From NCBI GenBank assembly GCA_963969595.1, contig OZ018410.1:26664913-26728912 (forward strand): 64,000 bases of DNA. Direction: 5' to 3'. Positions within the stretch are counted from its first letter, which is position 1. Each line of letters begins with the position of its first letter. The DNA is from Neckera pumila. Lineage: Eukaryota > Streptophyta > Bryopsida > Hypnales > Neckeraceae. The position numbers were made by a program, and so were the translations under genes. Under the pieces are notes generated by a model. That model saw only the letters and a list, made by a program, of their open reading frames with translations. It was not told the DNA's origin and made no database searches. Positions 46,394 through 64,000 of this stretch are shown here, piece after piece.

Positions 46394-46423
46394 ATCCCAG
46401 TCTTTTGGGGAAGGTTTTATAAG
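46394..46423 (+). promoter_or_regulatory. Pol III-type snRNA promoter (USE-like plus TATA) of the U6 locus
   Basis: ATCCCAGTCTT (46394-46404) matches the first six bases of the plant upstream sequence element RTCCCACATCG. TTTATAAG (46416-46423) is a TATA box about 30 bp before the U6 start at 46447. The USE-TATA spacing of about 22 bp start to start fits the short spacing of plant Pol III snRNA genes rather than the longer Pol II type. Confidence 0.6.
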
Positions 46424-46446
46424 TCCATACCTCACGACAGCTTACC

Positions 46447-46722
46447 GTCTCTTCGGAGACATCTGATAAAATTGGAACGATACAGGGAAGATTAGCATGG
46501 CCCCTGTGCAAAGATGGCACATGACAAATTTCATTAAAATGGCGCCATTCTGGAATTTTGGCACTTTTATAGTTCAAAACGGCCATTCTGAAATCTATAC
46601 TTGTCCTAGATGGTTCAAAACGGCCGTTCTCAAAATGACAGGCCGTCAAAATGGCATGCGGAATACCCCATACGAAATTCCCCACAGTCACGCACAAATC
46701 GAGAAGTGGTCCAAACTTTTTT
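46447..46722 (+). ncRNA. U6: U6 spliceosomal snRNA locus, split by a 171-bp insertion
   Basis: 46447-46520 corresponds base for base in length to the first 74 nt of plant U6, including the 5' stem-loop (GTCTCTTCGGAGAC, with a compensating base pair), GATACAGGGAAGATTAGCAT (the ACAGA box region carries one change, ACAGG), and the AGC triad with CATGGCCCCTGTGCAAAGATG. The normal continuation GCACAAATCGAGAAGTGGTC, then CAAAC and a T6 run, is found only at 46692-46722. Without the insert the RNA would be about 105 nt. A Pol III promoter lies upstream. Functional with a spliced intron, or a disrupted copy? Sequence alone does not decide. The first copy might instead be a degenerate full-length U6 (ACAAATTTCATTAAAATGG) with an independent 3' fragment downstream. 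Confidence 0.8.
46521..46691 (+). other. 171-bp insertion inside the U6 sequence
   Basis: Boundaries are ambiguous by 3 bp because CAC precedes both ends (GGCAC/ATGAC and GTCAC/GCAC). There is no GT...AG pair that restores U6 exactly. A GC...AG choice (GATG/GCACATG...CCACAG/TCACGCAC) would restore it with one mismatch. Two near-repeats, TTCAAAACGGCCATTCTGAA and TTCAAAACGGCCGTTCTCAA, lie inside. No transposon ends recognised. Confidence 0.6.
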
Positions 46723-49779
<3,057 letters not shown>

Positions 49780-50035
49780 ACAGTAGGAAAACTGGAGGCC
49801 CGCCACCCCTGCCATTCGATTATTCCATTTCAGTTCTCTCTCTAACTCTCTTTCTCTCTCTTGCTTTCTTCTCCGAGCTAGGACGACCTGGCTGGCATGG
49901 CTGAGGACGTACTTCGGCATTCACGCTTCGTACATTCTTTTCCAGACATTGATAAGATTCGGACAAGTTTTGTAAATTCTCCCCCCAACTCCCTCGCAGC
50001 AGTGAATGCTCGTACTTCTCATTTTTGCAATTCAG

Positions 50036-51043
50036 AAAGTACCTCAGGGCGTCCCAGTAAATCACGGATGTCCGAAATCCATTCCAGAGGAGTGAGGAGT
50101 TAGAAACGTATTATTATTGGTGCACCATATGTGAGCTTTGGGTTCAGTTGAACTCTTTTGTAAATAGACACGCAGGGAGGCATTGTCTCTCTTTGAGGAA
50201 CTTTAAGACTGCTCCCCAGATATACTTCACGCCGTCGTCTTGTGCTGTCGAGTTATTGGGTAATGGAGAAGGCTTGTGCAGTGGAAATTCTTGAGTTTGA
50301 TCGTTTTTAGGATAAGAGGTCAGGCTCGTCTGTTACGGAAGTCCAGATCATTACCTTAAGCGCAGAAGCACGTATGTGTTATGGATGGGAGTGGAAGTGC
50401 ATTGTAGAATCAAGGCAATTTTTTTAGCAGTCAATGGATTGATAGGTTATCCATTGAGAACACTTTTAAAACAAATACATGGAAGCGATGGTGCTACCAG
50501 GTTGCAAAGAACTGGGTGGTGATTACAACAATCTCTGTGTTCAACTGTTCAAGTAGCAAAATCAAAGTGGTGGTAGTACAGATTTCTTCCTGGAGAGATG
50601 CACTTCCGAAGTTTTCAAGCGCATCGGAAATCTCTCCAAGATCATTTCCGATCTTTTCGCAAGTCCAGCTTTTGTTCATACCGGATGCAACTTATTTTGC
50701 AATTTTCACTGGACACTTGAGTAATTTTTGAATGAGTTTCGAAGGATTCAAAATTAAGATTTCTGGTTTTAATCGGAATTACTCCTGAGAAATTTCATCC
50801 AGATTAGTTAACGGAATTTCCCCTTCAAGGTAATGAAATTTAACACGGTTGTGTTGCCACTCCACTTAGCATTACTTGCGTCAGTTACCAATTCACCGAC
50901 TTCACAACATCACATGAGGTGCTACCTCATCGCGGATGCAATTTAGTTTGTTGCATGATCAAAAAAGTGAAGGTCACAATGCCTCGACTCCAGCCAAATA
51001 AATCCGTTGGTTCCGACCTCGATTCCTCTCTAACAGGTCCGCT
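50036..51043. other. Unique 1-kb spacer between the two tubulin arms
   Basis: Not repeated in the window. It contains no recognisable gene, RNA or transposon end. Both tubulin transcripts run toward it, so it probably holds the distal 3' regions of both genes. Confidence 0.5.
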
Positions 51044-51299
51044 CTGAATTGCAAAAATGAGAAGTACGAGCATTCACTGCTGCGAGGGAGTTGGGGGGAG
51101 AATTTACAAAACTTGTCCGAATCTTATCAATGTCTGGAAAAGAATGTACGAAGCGTGAATGCCGAAGTACGTCCTCAGCCATGCCAGCCAGGTCGTCCTA
51201 GCTCGGAGAAGAAAGCAAGAGAGAGAAAGAGAGTTAGAGAGAGAACTGAAATGGAATAATCGAATGGCAGGGGTGGCGGGCCTCCAGTTTTCCTACTGT

Positions 51300-55824
<4,525 letters not shown>

Positions 55825-55931
55825 GAAAAAAGAAAAAAGAAAAAAAAGAAAAAAAAGAAAAAAAGAAAAAGAAAAAGAAAAAGAAAAAGAAAAAGAAAAA
55901 GAAAAAGAAAAAGAAATATATATATATATAT
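55825..55931 (+). repeat. Microsatellite (GAAAAA)n followed by (TA)n
   Basis: Irregular A-rich GA repeats become a regular AGAAAA/GAAAAA array and end in ATATATATATATATATA. Lys/Glu-rich or Phe/Leu-rich open frames through it are artefacts. Confidence 0.95.
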
Positions 55932-56047
55932 CATGTTGGTTTTGGGTAGGGTATTGGCTATGGATAGGTTTATTTTTGAACAATCTTGTTTTTCTTGAGT
56001 TAAATTGGCTTCTACAAGTATGCAATACACCAATGCATTAGAAAAAA

Positions 56048-56184
56048 AATGATCCCTAAAAGGGGCTCCTTTGTAGTGTAAGCTTCCCCGCAAGGGAACT
56101 CAAGGGAACTCAACAATGATTGCATTCAATGATTACAATAAAAAAATATTTAAAAAATACTTAAAAAATAATAATTAATAATAA

Positions 56185-56225
<41 letters not shown>

Positions 56226-56476
56226 TAATGATTGCAATTTGACATGGCACCACTCATGCCACTCTGTAATTCTAATTTATATAATTTTGAATTTTTTTTA
56301 ATAATATTATTTTTTTAATATTTTTTTACACTATTCAATTGAACTGTTCCTTGTTGTTTTGTGCTGTTCCGCGGTTGTAGTTTGTTGCCAATTTTTTTCT
56401 TTTCTTTTCTTTTCTTTTTTGCGTTGCGTTGCGTTCCTTGCGTTCCCAGGACTCACGGCCCCTTCCAGGGTTCATG
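56048..56476. mobile_element. MITE with CCACGTCA-type core, copy 4
   Basis: Left AATGATCCCTAAAAGGGGCT and right GGCCCCTTCCAGGGTTCATG are inverted with a few mismatches. The middle has TTGACATGGCACCACTCATG next to AT-rich tracts, as in copy 3. An (AAT)n array sits inside. Confidence 0.55.
56165..56223 (+). repeat. (AAT)n microsatellite
   Basis: AAATAATAATTAATAATAAA leads into about 13 uninterrupted AAT units. Confidence 0.95.
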
Positions 56477-57249
56477 TTTTTTCTAATGAATTAGGTTTTG
56501 TAGGAGTTGTGGTTGGTCATGGGAATTGACAAGTTTGTATAACTTCAATGCAAGGGGCAACTTATGCTATTTGCAGCCATACAAAGTGCACCTACAATTG
56601 CAAGTCTTATAAAATTTATATTCCTTGCTATTCAAAGTCATATAAAGTGCACTATATGTATTGTTATGTGGTTAGTTTTGCAGCTACTCTTCCAATATGT
56701 GGTGTAAAGTATTCTTGCTTTAATGTTTTACTAAAACTTTGCCATGAGTCTTTTATTCTTTTGAATGATTGAATTTCTACTTGATGTGGAACTACATCTA
56801 TTCAATAGAGTTGAAATTACAAAATTTAGCTAGTCATTTTATATCTGTTTTTTTTTTGGAACTATGCTCATCTCACTACAAAATGTGCTTACATTCACTT
56901 TAGAAGATCATGTCTTGATATTGGAAGTTCAAACGCAATACCATTGTGCATCCAAAGTCTTTTTGAGTTTTTAATTCTAAGTGAGCACATTTTTGAAATT
57001 CATCCTACCTTCAATTCTTTTAACTTGTTTTGCATCTGAAAATTGTAACATCTCAAACTTGAAAGGCCATCAAAACCAATTTTTTTCTGCATATTTTTGG
57101 TAGATAGACCCAATCCAAAGGACCACTTCATTTAACGTCTTTTTTTATACAAGAAATTAAACTCATATTAATTATACTTTCAACTTTGGGGGATGATTTT
57201 ATGACCTTCTAGAATTTGAAATAAATTTTGTCAATTCCAAATTTGGCTA
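56477..57249. other. Intergenic DNA, no gene recognised
   Basis: A 74-residue open frame (56548-56772) contains repeated CTYNCKSYKIY-like text caused by a local duplication of CAAGTCTTATAAAATT-type sequence. Not called as a gene. Confidence 0.4.
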
Positions 57250-58193
57250 TTAACCCCTAAAGGTTTTTGACTATGTTTTCACCAAAAACGCTCCAAAACT
57301 GCCATTTCTAATACTAGTGCCAAATTTTAGAAATAAAAGCATTTTTGGACACATGTAACCATAGGATCTTGTAGTAAACTTGTTTAAGAAGATGTGGAAA
57401 AAATTTCAGAATTTTCCACCGTAGGGATTGCAAGATAATAGCGTTTGAATTGACAAAAATCCATTTTTTGTCCCTGCAAAAAAACGGACAGCTGCCCTTC
57501 ACAAGGTTACATTTGTATGAAAAAATGTCCAAAATGGTGGTTACTCTTTGGATTCATTTTCCTAGACAAGTTGGATACATGCTTGAAAAATTTCAGATCA
57601 TTTAGAATTGTACAACATATAGGAAAAAAATAGTAAGTAGGAAGAGGTAGAGAATGATTCAAAACACTAAATTGTTAAGAACTTATTTATGGAATTGAAA
57701 AATGTCAATCCCAACGGTTCTAATGTTGTAATAAACAATCTACACCCAATGTTTTTATTTTTTTTCAAAAATATTGAAAATTGAGTGAAATAAAGGACTT
57801 CAAAGTTTATTTTAGAGTTGAGATTCCATAACTACCCTCAAACTAAGAATCCTCATAACTTTTGACTCATAGATCCAAATGGAATGATTCAAAGCTTTTG
57901 GCCTACATATAAATCTAAAGAACCAATTTCAAATTTTTATTTTTTAAAAAAGTGAATTTTAAAGAAGTTTTTTTTGCTGCCCAGGCTGCCTGTCGAGCAA
58001 TGAAAACGACATATGATGCAATAACTTTTTAATCCTGTAGTCAGAAGTTATGAAAATTGTTGCGCCTTAAAGCTACTTCTTGGAAAAATGTTGTGTGAAA
58101 ATTTGAAAGAAAAAAAATAAAAACTCCACTTGTAGTGAGCTGCCCCAAAAAGCTATGTTCTCATAAAAGCATGTTCAGAACTTTAGGGGTTAA
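57250..58193 (+). mobile_element. TTAA element 19 (subfamily D, forward)
   Basis: TTAACCCCTAAAGGTTTTTG opens and GAACTTTAGGGGTTAA closes. 944 bp, same text order as element 10 but without the nested MITE, which helps define that insertion. Confidence 0.8.
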
Positions 58194-58309
58194 TGCGATG
58201 CAATCATTCACTCTTCTTTTTATATGTCCATTGTTTTCCATCTCTTTCAAAGTAATAGAACTTAGTTTTGCCAAATCATAATCTTCTTTCTAATAATTAA
58301 ATATGTTCT

Positions 58310-59505
58310 TTAACTCCTAAAGGACCATTGTCTCCTTAGGGGACAAAGTGGATTTTGGGCAGGTTCTTATGAGCTTAGTTCTTGGTGAAAATATTTGAAA
58401 CTTTTTCATAAGATAGAAAAACTAATTAGCTTTATGAAAATATAATTTCTATTTCAATCAGTGCATTAGATGACATTTGAGGGCATTTGAGGGCCGTTTC
58501 AGGCCCATTCTCAAATGTGGCCCAATTTTGTGAACAGTTGGTACGAGCTGTCAAAATTTTTTTTTGCAATTTTTCAATTTTTTTATTTTTTTACAAAATC
58601 ATTTTAGGGAAAAAAAAATCCGGAAATGATGTGGCACCATTTTGACCACATCAGCCAGCTACTTCCTCTACATTCTTTCAGTCTGAGAACACAGGGTAAC
58701 TCTCACTCTTCCAAAGGCCTCAAATTTCATCTAGTGGCCTCGGAGCAAAAGTTATGCCATCTTAAATATAATTTTCACATTGCTAGGCAGAAAAAGAAAT
58801 CTACAAACACTTGAAATAAAATAAATTTTTTTTTCTTAAAGATCATTCTTATTTTTGTCTATATGTAAAGCTTTGATTCATTCCATTTGGATTAGTGGTG
58901 TGAAAGTTATAAACAATCTTGTTTGGAGGCAATCTAAACATCTTCTTGAAAAAATAACTTATAGGATTCATTTCTGAATGCAATTTTCACAATTTTTCAG
59001 AAAAAAATTGTTTGATAAGGTTCAGTTTTTTTGCTAGAACAATCTCACTATTGGAATTATTGTATTTCAATCCCATCTTGGAAGTATTAACAATTTAGTT
59101 TTTCTTTCAATCTTGGACCTACTTCTACTTAATAATTTAAAAAAAAATGAAAATCAAATGTGTGTTTTAAAAAATAATAATCATAGAATTTCTACTCAAT
59201 TCTTTAATAATACAACGAAAATTTAAATCCAAAGTTTGCAATGCAAATTTTTTCCACAAATGGTGTTCAAGGTCATTTGAAATTACATGCCAAAGTTCAA
59301 ATTTTTTTTACCAATTTTGAATGCTAATATCTTCCAATGTGTATGGTCAAACTTCATGAAATTTTTACCACATGATCTTAGACAAATAAAGTATAAGATC
59401 ATATGATTAGATTATAATTTATTTTTTTTGTTGTGTGAATATAGTAGAAATGGAAGTTTTGAATGGTCTTTGATAGAAAAATGGCTTTGAGCCCTTAGGG
59501 GTTAA
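58310..59505 (-). mobile_element. TTAA element 20 (subfamily A, reverse) with nested MITE
   Basis: TTAACTCCTAAAGGACCATTG at the left and GAGCCCTTAGGGGTTAA at the right. The interior is the reverse of subfamily A, interrupted at 58468-58732. Confidence 0.75.
58468..58732. mobile_element. MITE with CCACATCA core, copy 5, nested in TTAA element 20
   Basis: AGATGACATTTGAGGGC at the left and GGCCTCAAATTTCATCT at the right are inverted. The centre has GATGTGGCACC...GACCACATCA. GAGGGCCGTTTCAGGCC matches, inverted, the right end of copy 1 at 10930-10945. Confidence 0.65.
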
Positions 59506-59650
59506 ATGTGTTTCAAGAGTGCTTTGAATTGACAAGGTTGCAAAAGTATTTTTATTTTTCATTTATATATTTTCAATCTAATTATTGTACCATCATATCT
59601 GTTTATTTGAGGTTTCGGCAAAATTGTATTGGTGCTTGAGATTAAATTGC

Positions 59651-60225
59651 TTAATCCCTAAAGGACCAAAGGGTCGTCTAGATTTCCAAAATTGTAAAGA
59701 TCCATTATAAAATGCAACTTAGAACAATATTTTAATGATGACTCTAAAACAGAAGTTGTAAAATATGATTTGTAGATCACATCCATATGGTTGGATCAAT
59801 AAATACACAAATCAATATTTTTCAATAAAATTTGGAACCAAAAAATCTGAAAATTCCTTTGAAAATCAAATGTAGATTATTTATGATTTTCACAAGATTT
59901 TTTTTCCTAAAAGTTTAAAATGTTGGATTTTAATTATAGTCATTTTTGAATTTTTTTATTTTATTTTTTGATTCAAGTCATTTTTGAAGGGTCATTTTTT
60001 GCACTGAAAAAGTTACTTTTTGAGGCCAGACCTTCCAATGCCTTTTGAATTATAAAGTATTTGCAATGCAAAATCTTCATAATCTATGCTGTACAAATGT
60101 TAAAGAACTAATACAAGAATCTTCAAACAAAATTGATAGATGAAAAAATGCGTTTTGGTGAATTTGGAATGTGTTTTTGTTCATTCATTGTTTAAAATCT
60201 GCACTCATGGTCCTTAAGGGATTAA
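59651..60225 (-). mobile_element. TTAA element 21 (subfamily E, reverse)
   Basis: TTAATCCCTAAAGGACCAAA and GGTCCTTAAGGGATTAA bound 575 bp. Text is the reverse complement of element 11 at 25019. Confidence 0.8.
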
Positions 60226-60594
60226 GATACATTTGCACCTGAATATAGCAAGCATTCTTTGCTACAATGATATATGATGTTATTGGTAGGTGTTCAGACT
60301 ATTGTTTCTTCATAACCACCAAATCTACATGGCTGTAGAGTTGGCAAGGGTTAAGAGCGATCTTACTGGAGAAAAGTTTACGACTTTTCATAGTTCAAGT
60401 TGTTGTTACGTAAGTTTCAATCTTACCATTTTGTAGATTCTTGAGCACTAATGTTGGTCTTTTATAATTTAAGAATATAGACAACTACATAGCACTACCA
60501 ATATCATTGCAAGCACGAGACATGTGAACATTGAATTTGAATGTCTCACTTGCTTCAAAAGCCATTCATCATTTGTATATAGAATTGAGAAAAC
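60226..60594. other. AT-rich intergenic DNA
   Basis: No gene or complete element recognised. Confidence 0.4.
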
Positions 60595-61260
60595 AAGCTC
60601 TTTATATATATATAGGGTGGTAGGAAGTAAAACAACCCATGTGTGATATGTAAATTAGAATTAACAGGAATTCAATAGTTAAATAAGAAGAAGGAATTGC
60701 TTTTGAAGTAGAATTTTAGACCTCATTTAGGCATAGTAGAAATTTTGTTTCCCAGAAAATTTTGAACTAAGAAAAGTTGCTTAATCAAATTAAATTTTGG
60801 GATTTGTTTTAGGATTATTCAAAATTTCATTTGGAAGGGCTTTGCTGCTTATACATCCTACAAAGACCTTCAAAAAGTGTTGTTTGAATTGCCCTACAAA
60901 ATGATGTTTTAGTAGAACTTGAAAAATCTATTTGGATTCAGAAAACAATATTGCGAGCATTGTATACCAAAATTTTCTTTGAAAAGCAAGAAAATGCAAT
61001 GACATTTTTAAAGAAGAAGTGCTCACAAGTGCTCCAAAAGAACATTTATACAACTTATAGAATTTTGTTCATACCACTTATTGAATTCAACAGCTACCTC
61101 ACTTTGCTTCAAAATCATTCATTATTTGCATTTAGAATTGTGAAGACAAGCTTTTTATATATATATGGGGTAATAGGAGGTAAAACAAACTATATGAGAT
61201 ATGTAAATTAGAATTTGTAGGAGCTCACCGCTCATAGTTAAGAAAAGATATCCAAATCCT
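60595..61260. mobile_element. Two left-half copies of the fold-back family
   Basis: AGCTCTTTATATATATATAG...GTGGTAGGAAGTAAAACAA (60597) and AGCTTTTTATATATATATGG...AATAGGAGGTAAAACAA (61150) are direct copies of the fold-back outer arm. The first continues through CCTCATTTAGGCATAGTAG toward the centre but has no right arm. Confidence 0.5.
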
Positions 61261-63312
61261 AACCCACCGCCGTAAATCCTAAAACAACTGAAGTGTCCAT
61301 GTTGTGCAAGACCCATAGAACAATGAAATTGTACTATACCATCAGTTCTATTAGGGTCGCGGTCCTACATCTATACGTAGCCACCCCCACGCTTGGTTGG
61401 ATCCCATTGTCCATGCCATGGACCATGTCAGGCCACATCAACCTAAGCCCACTTTGAATGGACAATTGAGCGTCCTGCAAGTGAGAGTCTCAGTTAACTT
61501 GTACTTTACAATTTAGCATTATATAATTTCTTCTTTAGACATTGTTGGATTTTTTCATCAATGTACTTGGAAATCCTTCTCCAAACACATTTGACTAGTT
61601 GCATTAATCAACAACAAAGCTTGCTTAAAATCATACATTAACACATGGCTTATAGAAGGTGAATGGCAAAAAGTTACAATTCATCCTATACCTTAGATAC
61701 TTTCATAACAAAATTGTGCCATCATAAGCCCCACTACCCCTGGAAAGGGAAAAATAAACAATATCAATTCTAAAGTAATATTACCAATCAATCTTTACAG
61801 GCCCTTTTGATAATACAAAACACATTGTGGGTTTTCTTTCTTCTCTATCTATCATACTTTCTACCTCATAAAAGTCTTTCCAAGGAAACATTTCCTTCAC
61901 CACTACTTACCACATTCTTGAGTATGGATAACTTCTCAACATTTGAGCCTTCTTCTACATCACAACAACTTACTACCCATGTCATGCATATCTAATATCT
62001 CTTGAATAACTCTTTGTGACAAAACACATATACTAATACTTCTATTGTTGGAGCTTTTGAAGTTGGTTAAATACTTATTGAACCAAGGATTGGCTATATT
62101 AGCCTCTATAATTGGTTGCAACTCATGAAAAAATCCTTTGAAAAAATCCAAAATGGCTCCTCCTATAAAAAGAGATCACTCAATCATCTTTTCAAAATTG
62201 AGAAAACGGTTTAAATATGATTTTTATATTAATGAATGATTAGATACATCGAAGAACTATTATCCATCAGAAATGCAATACATTTTATTAGACTTTGTTA
62301 AATTTAAAGATTTTACAGATCTTCCAAGTTTTCAAAACTCCAAAGAAGTCCAACAATTTGTATCAAAGTAGGTGGAAAAGAGCATTTGCTAATAAATATG
62401 GAAATGACCCATACCCCGAACATTGCGAAGTACTATTTGCAACTAATACCTGCTCATTTTATTGCATTTTTTACAATACTCATACTTAGTTTTCTAGAAT
62501 ACTTTAAAGTTGGAAAAAAAAATTAATTTAAAAAATATAGCCATTGTAATTTGTAAACACTTGTAAGAAGATTGTATTCTAAGAAGATAAAGCTCTAAAT
62601 AGGAAAAGTGAAAATATCCTAAATCTCAAGAAAATAATACTTTGATGTTTTAATTTTCAAAAAATAGGGGAATTTTTTTAAAAATTAAAAATACTGGTCA
62701 TTTTAATACTTTCATGTTTCTTTTACAAAAATATAAGAATTTTTTTAAATAAATTTTTTTTTTGATTTGTAACAGTTCTATATGGATAGTAATTCACCAA
62801 AAATAAATCAAAATAATATTTAGATGTTTCAAATGCAAGTAGAAAGAAGTTCATTTTGCGGACTTCTTTACAATATACAACTATTTATTTTTATGATTCC
62901 TTTGGATAATAGCTTCAAGTCTACTAGAAGACCATTCTTTCTAAATTTCAGCTATAAATTTATGTTTTGGCATTAGAGAAAATTTAGGGCCTCCAAAGGG
63001 CCGTTCTACAGTCCTTCAAGGACCGTGCAAAATGGTTTTTTTTTTGGCCAAAAAAATGATTTTCTTCCTATTCCCGACCACCAAAACTTGCAGTGTAAAA
63101 TGCTTGGTAGTGGCCCCAAAACCAATTTTAAAGAGTTAAAAAAATAAGGGTTAAGGCACTTTAATGCATTTCAACCTTGATTTTTAATTAACTTCAATTA
63201 GGGTACAAAAAATTAAGCCAAATGAAGTGGCTTTTGAACCTAATTTTCTTAAGCAATTAGCTTCAAAAGTCACTTCATTTTTTGGCAAATTAAACAATTG
63301 AAGTCAAATTAA
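61261..63312. other. AT-rich intergenic DNA, no gene recognised
   Basis: A small GC-richer patch at 61360-61470 has no identity I can assign. GTCCTTCAAGGACCGTG near 63010 and AAGGGTTAAGGC near 63145 hint at a decayed TTAA-type element. An inverted pair AGTGGCTTTTGAACC/AAAAGTCACTTCATTTTTTGGC lies at 63225-63285. Confidence 0.35.
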
Positions 63313-63971
63313 GGCACTTGCTTAGTTTAGTATATTAGAACATTTGGAGAGAAGCTCTTTATACTAGTGGGGTAGGAGTAGAGGAGATAATACATGTGGG
63401 ATATATGAATTAGGAAAAAAAGGAGCTTGGTCACTCATTTTGAAGTAGAATCCAAAAATGGTGTAAAAATTGAAATTTTAGACTTCATTCAAGCATAGTA
63501 GAAAAAAAAATTGAAAAAATTTTGAACTAAAAAATTGGAGGAATTATACTACCTTTCATTTTCAATTTTTTTTTTGAGGTTTTGAGCCTCCACCTAAGAG
63601 TTATGGACAAATTTGAAAGAAGGCGTTTACAAATGTCCAAAAACATGTATCTTCCAATAAGTCTTTCAAATTTGTCTATAACTCTTAGGTGGAGGCTCAA
63701 AACCTCAAACAAATTTTTGAAGATGAAAGGTAGTATAATTCCCCTACTTTTATTAGTTCAAAGTTTTTTCAAAAAAGTTTTTCTACTATGCCTCAATGAG
63801 GTCTAAAATTTTAGTTTTTATACCATTTTTGGATTCTACTTCAAAATGAGCGACCAAGCTCCTTTTCTTCCTAATTCATATATCCCACATGCATTGTCTC
63901 CACTACTCCTACCCCACTAGTATAAAGAGCTTCTCTCCACAAGTTCTAATTCACAAAACTAAACAAGTGGC
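63313..63971. mobile_element. Fold-back (palindromic) element, copy 3, about 660 bp
   Basis: The element is inverted around about 63641. GGAGAGAAGCTC (63346) pairs with GAGCTTCTCTCC (63927), TGGGGTAGGAGTAG with CTACTCCTACCCCA, TTTGAAGTAGAATCCAAAAA with TTTTTGGATTCTACTTCAAA, and GAGCCTCCACCTAAGAG (63584) with CTCTTAGGTGGAGGCTC (63682). The arms remain very similar. No coding frame, so it is a non-autonomous fold-back or hairpin-forming MITE. Confidence 0.85.
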
Positions 63972-64000
63972 TTATTTGATACTTATATTGTTTCAATTAA

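Overview
The window looks like nuclear DNA of a land plant, most likely a non-seed plant of moss or lycophyte grade. The genes have short GT-AG introns and plant-type products: a KUF1/SKIP25-like F-box/kelch protein, plant-like alpha-tubulins, and a U6 snRNA with a plant-style USE plus TATA promoter. The three intact protein genes are GC-rich islands in a very AT-rich, transposon-packed background. I cannot name the species from sequence alone.

Layout. 1-1486 is a decayed, intron-containing gene related to N6/N4-type DNA methyltransferases. About 1.5-41 kb has no intact gene. It is built from nested transposons. The dominant family is about 20 elements of 0.2-1.8 kb, each bounded by TTAA and a terminal inverted repeat close to TTAACCCCTAAAGGACC; they occupy roughly 17-18 kb by my hand delimitation. 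Others are PIF/Harbinger-like MITEs (ends GAGCATC...GATGCTC, TAA/TTA duplications), a CACTA mini-element, a pogo-like MITE, 0.5-0.65 kb fold-back palindromes, a family with a GTGCCACGTCA-type core, and a broken LINE. 41-44.5 kb is a gene island with a 397-residue single-exon F-box/kelch gene preceded by a 35-bp tandem repeat. 44.7-46 kb again holds TTAA-type elements. 46.4-46.7 kb is a U6 snRNA locus whose sequence is interrupted by 171 bp. 47.7-53.4 kb is a convergent, inverted pair of four-exon alpha-tubulin genes, each encoding 451 residues. 53.4-64 kb returns to intergenic DNA, simple repeats and the same transposon families, ending in a 0.66-kb palindrome.

Most interesting points. (1) Both alpha-tubulins carry Asn at residue 254, where alpha-tubulins have the catalytic Glu that triggers GTP hydrolysis on beta-tubulin; they could form unusually stable microtubules, for example in a specialised array. 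(2) The tubulin pair is identical from within exon 3 to beyond the stop codon but has unrelated 5' flanks, which suggests gene conversion with separate regulation. (3) The first 74 nt and last 31 nt of U6 lie 171 bp apart with a good promoter upstream and a T-run downstream: an intron-like insertion or a disrupted copy. (4) The TTAA family has the target-site hallmark of piggyBac (or Kolobok) transposons. One copy sits in a LINE with a clean TTAA duplication that leaves the LINE frame readable across the junction. No transposase for it is present in the window.
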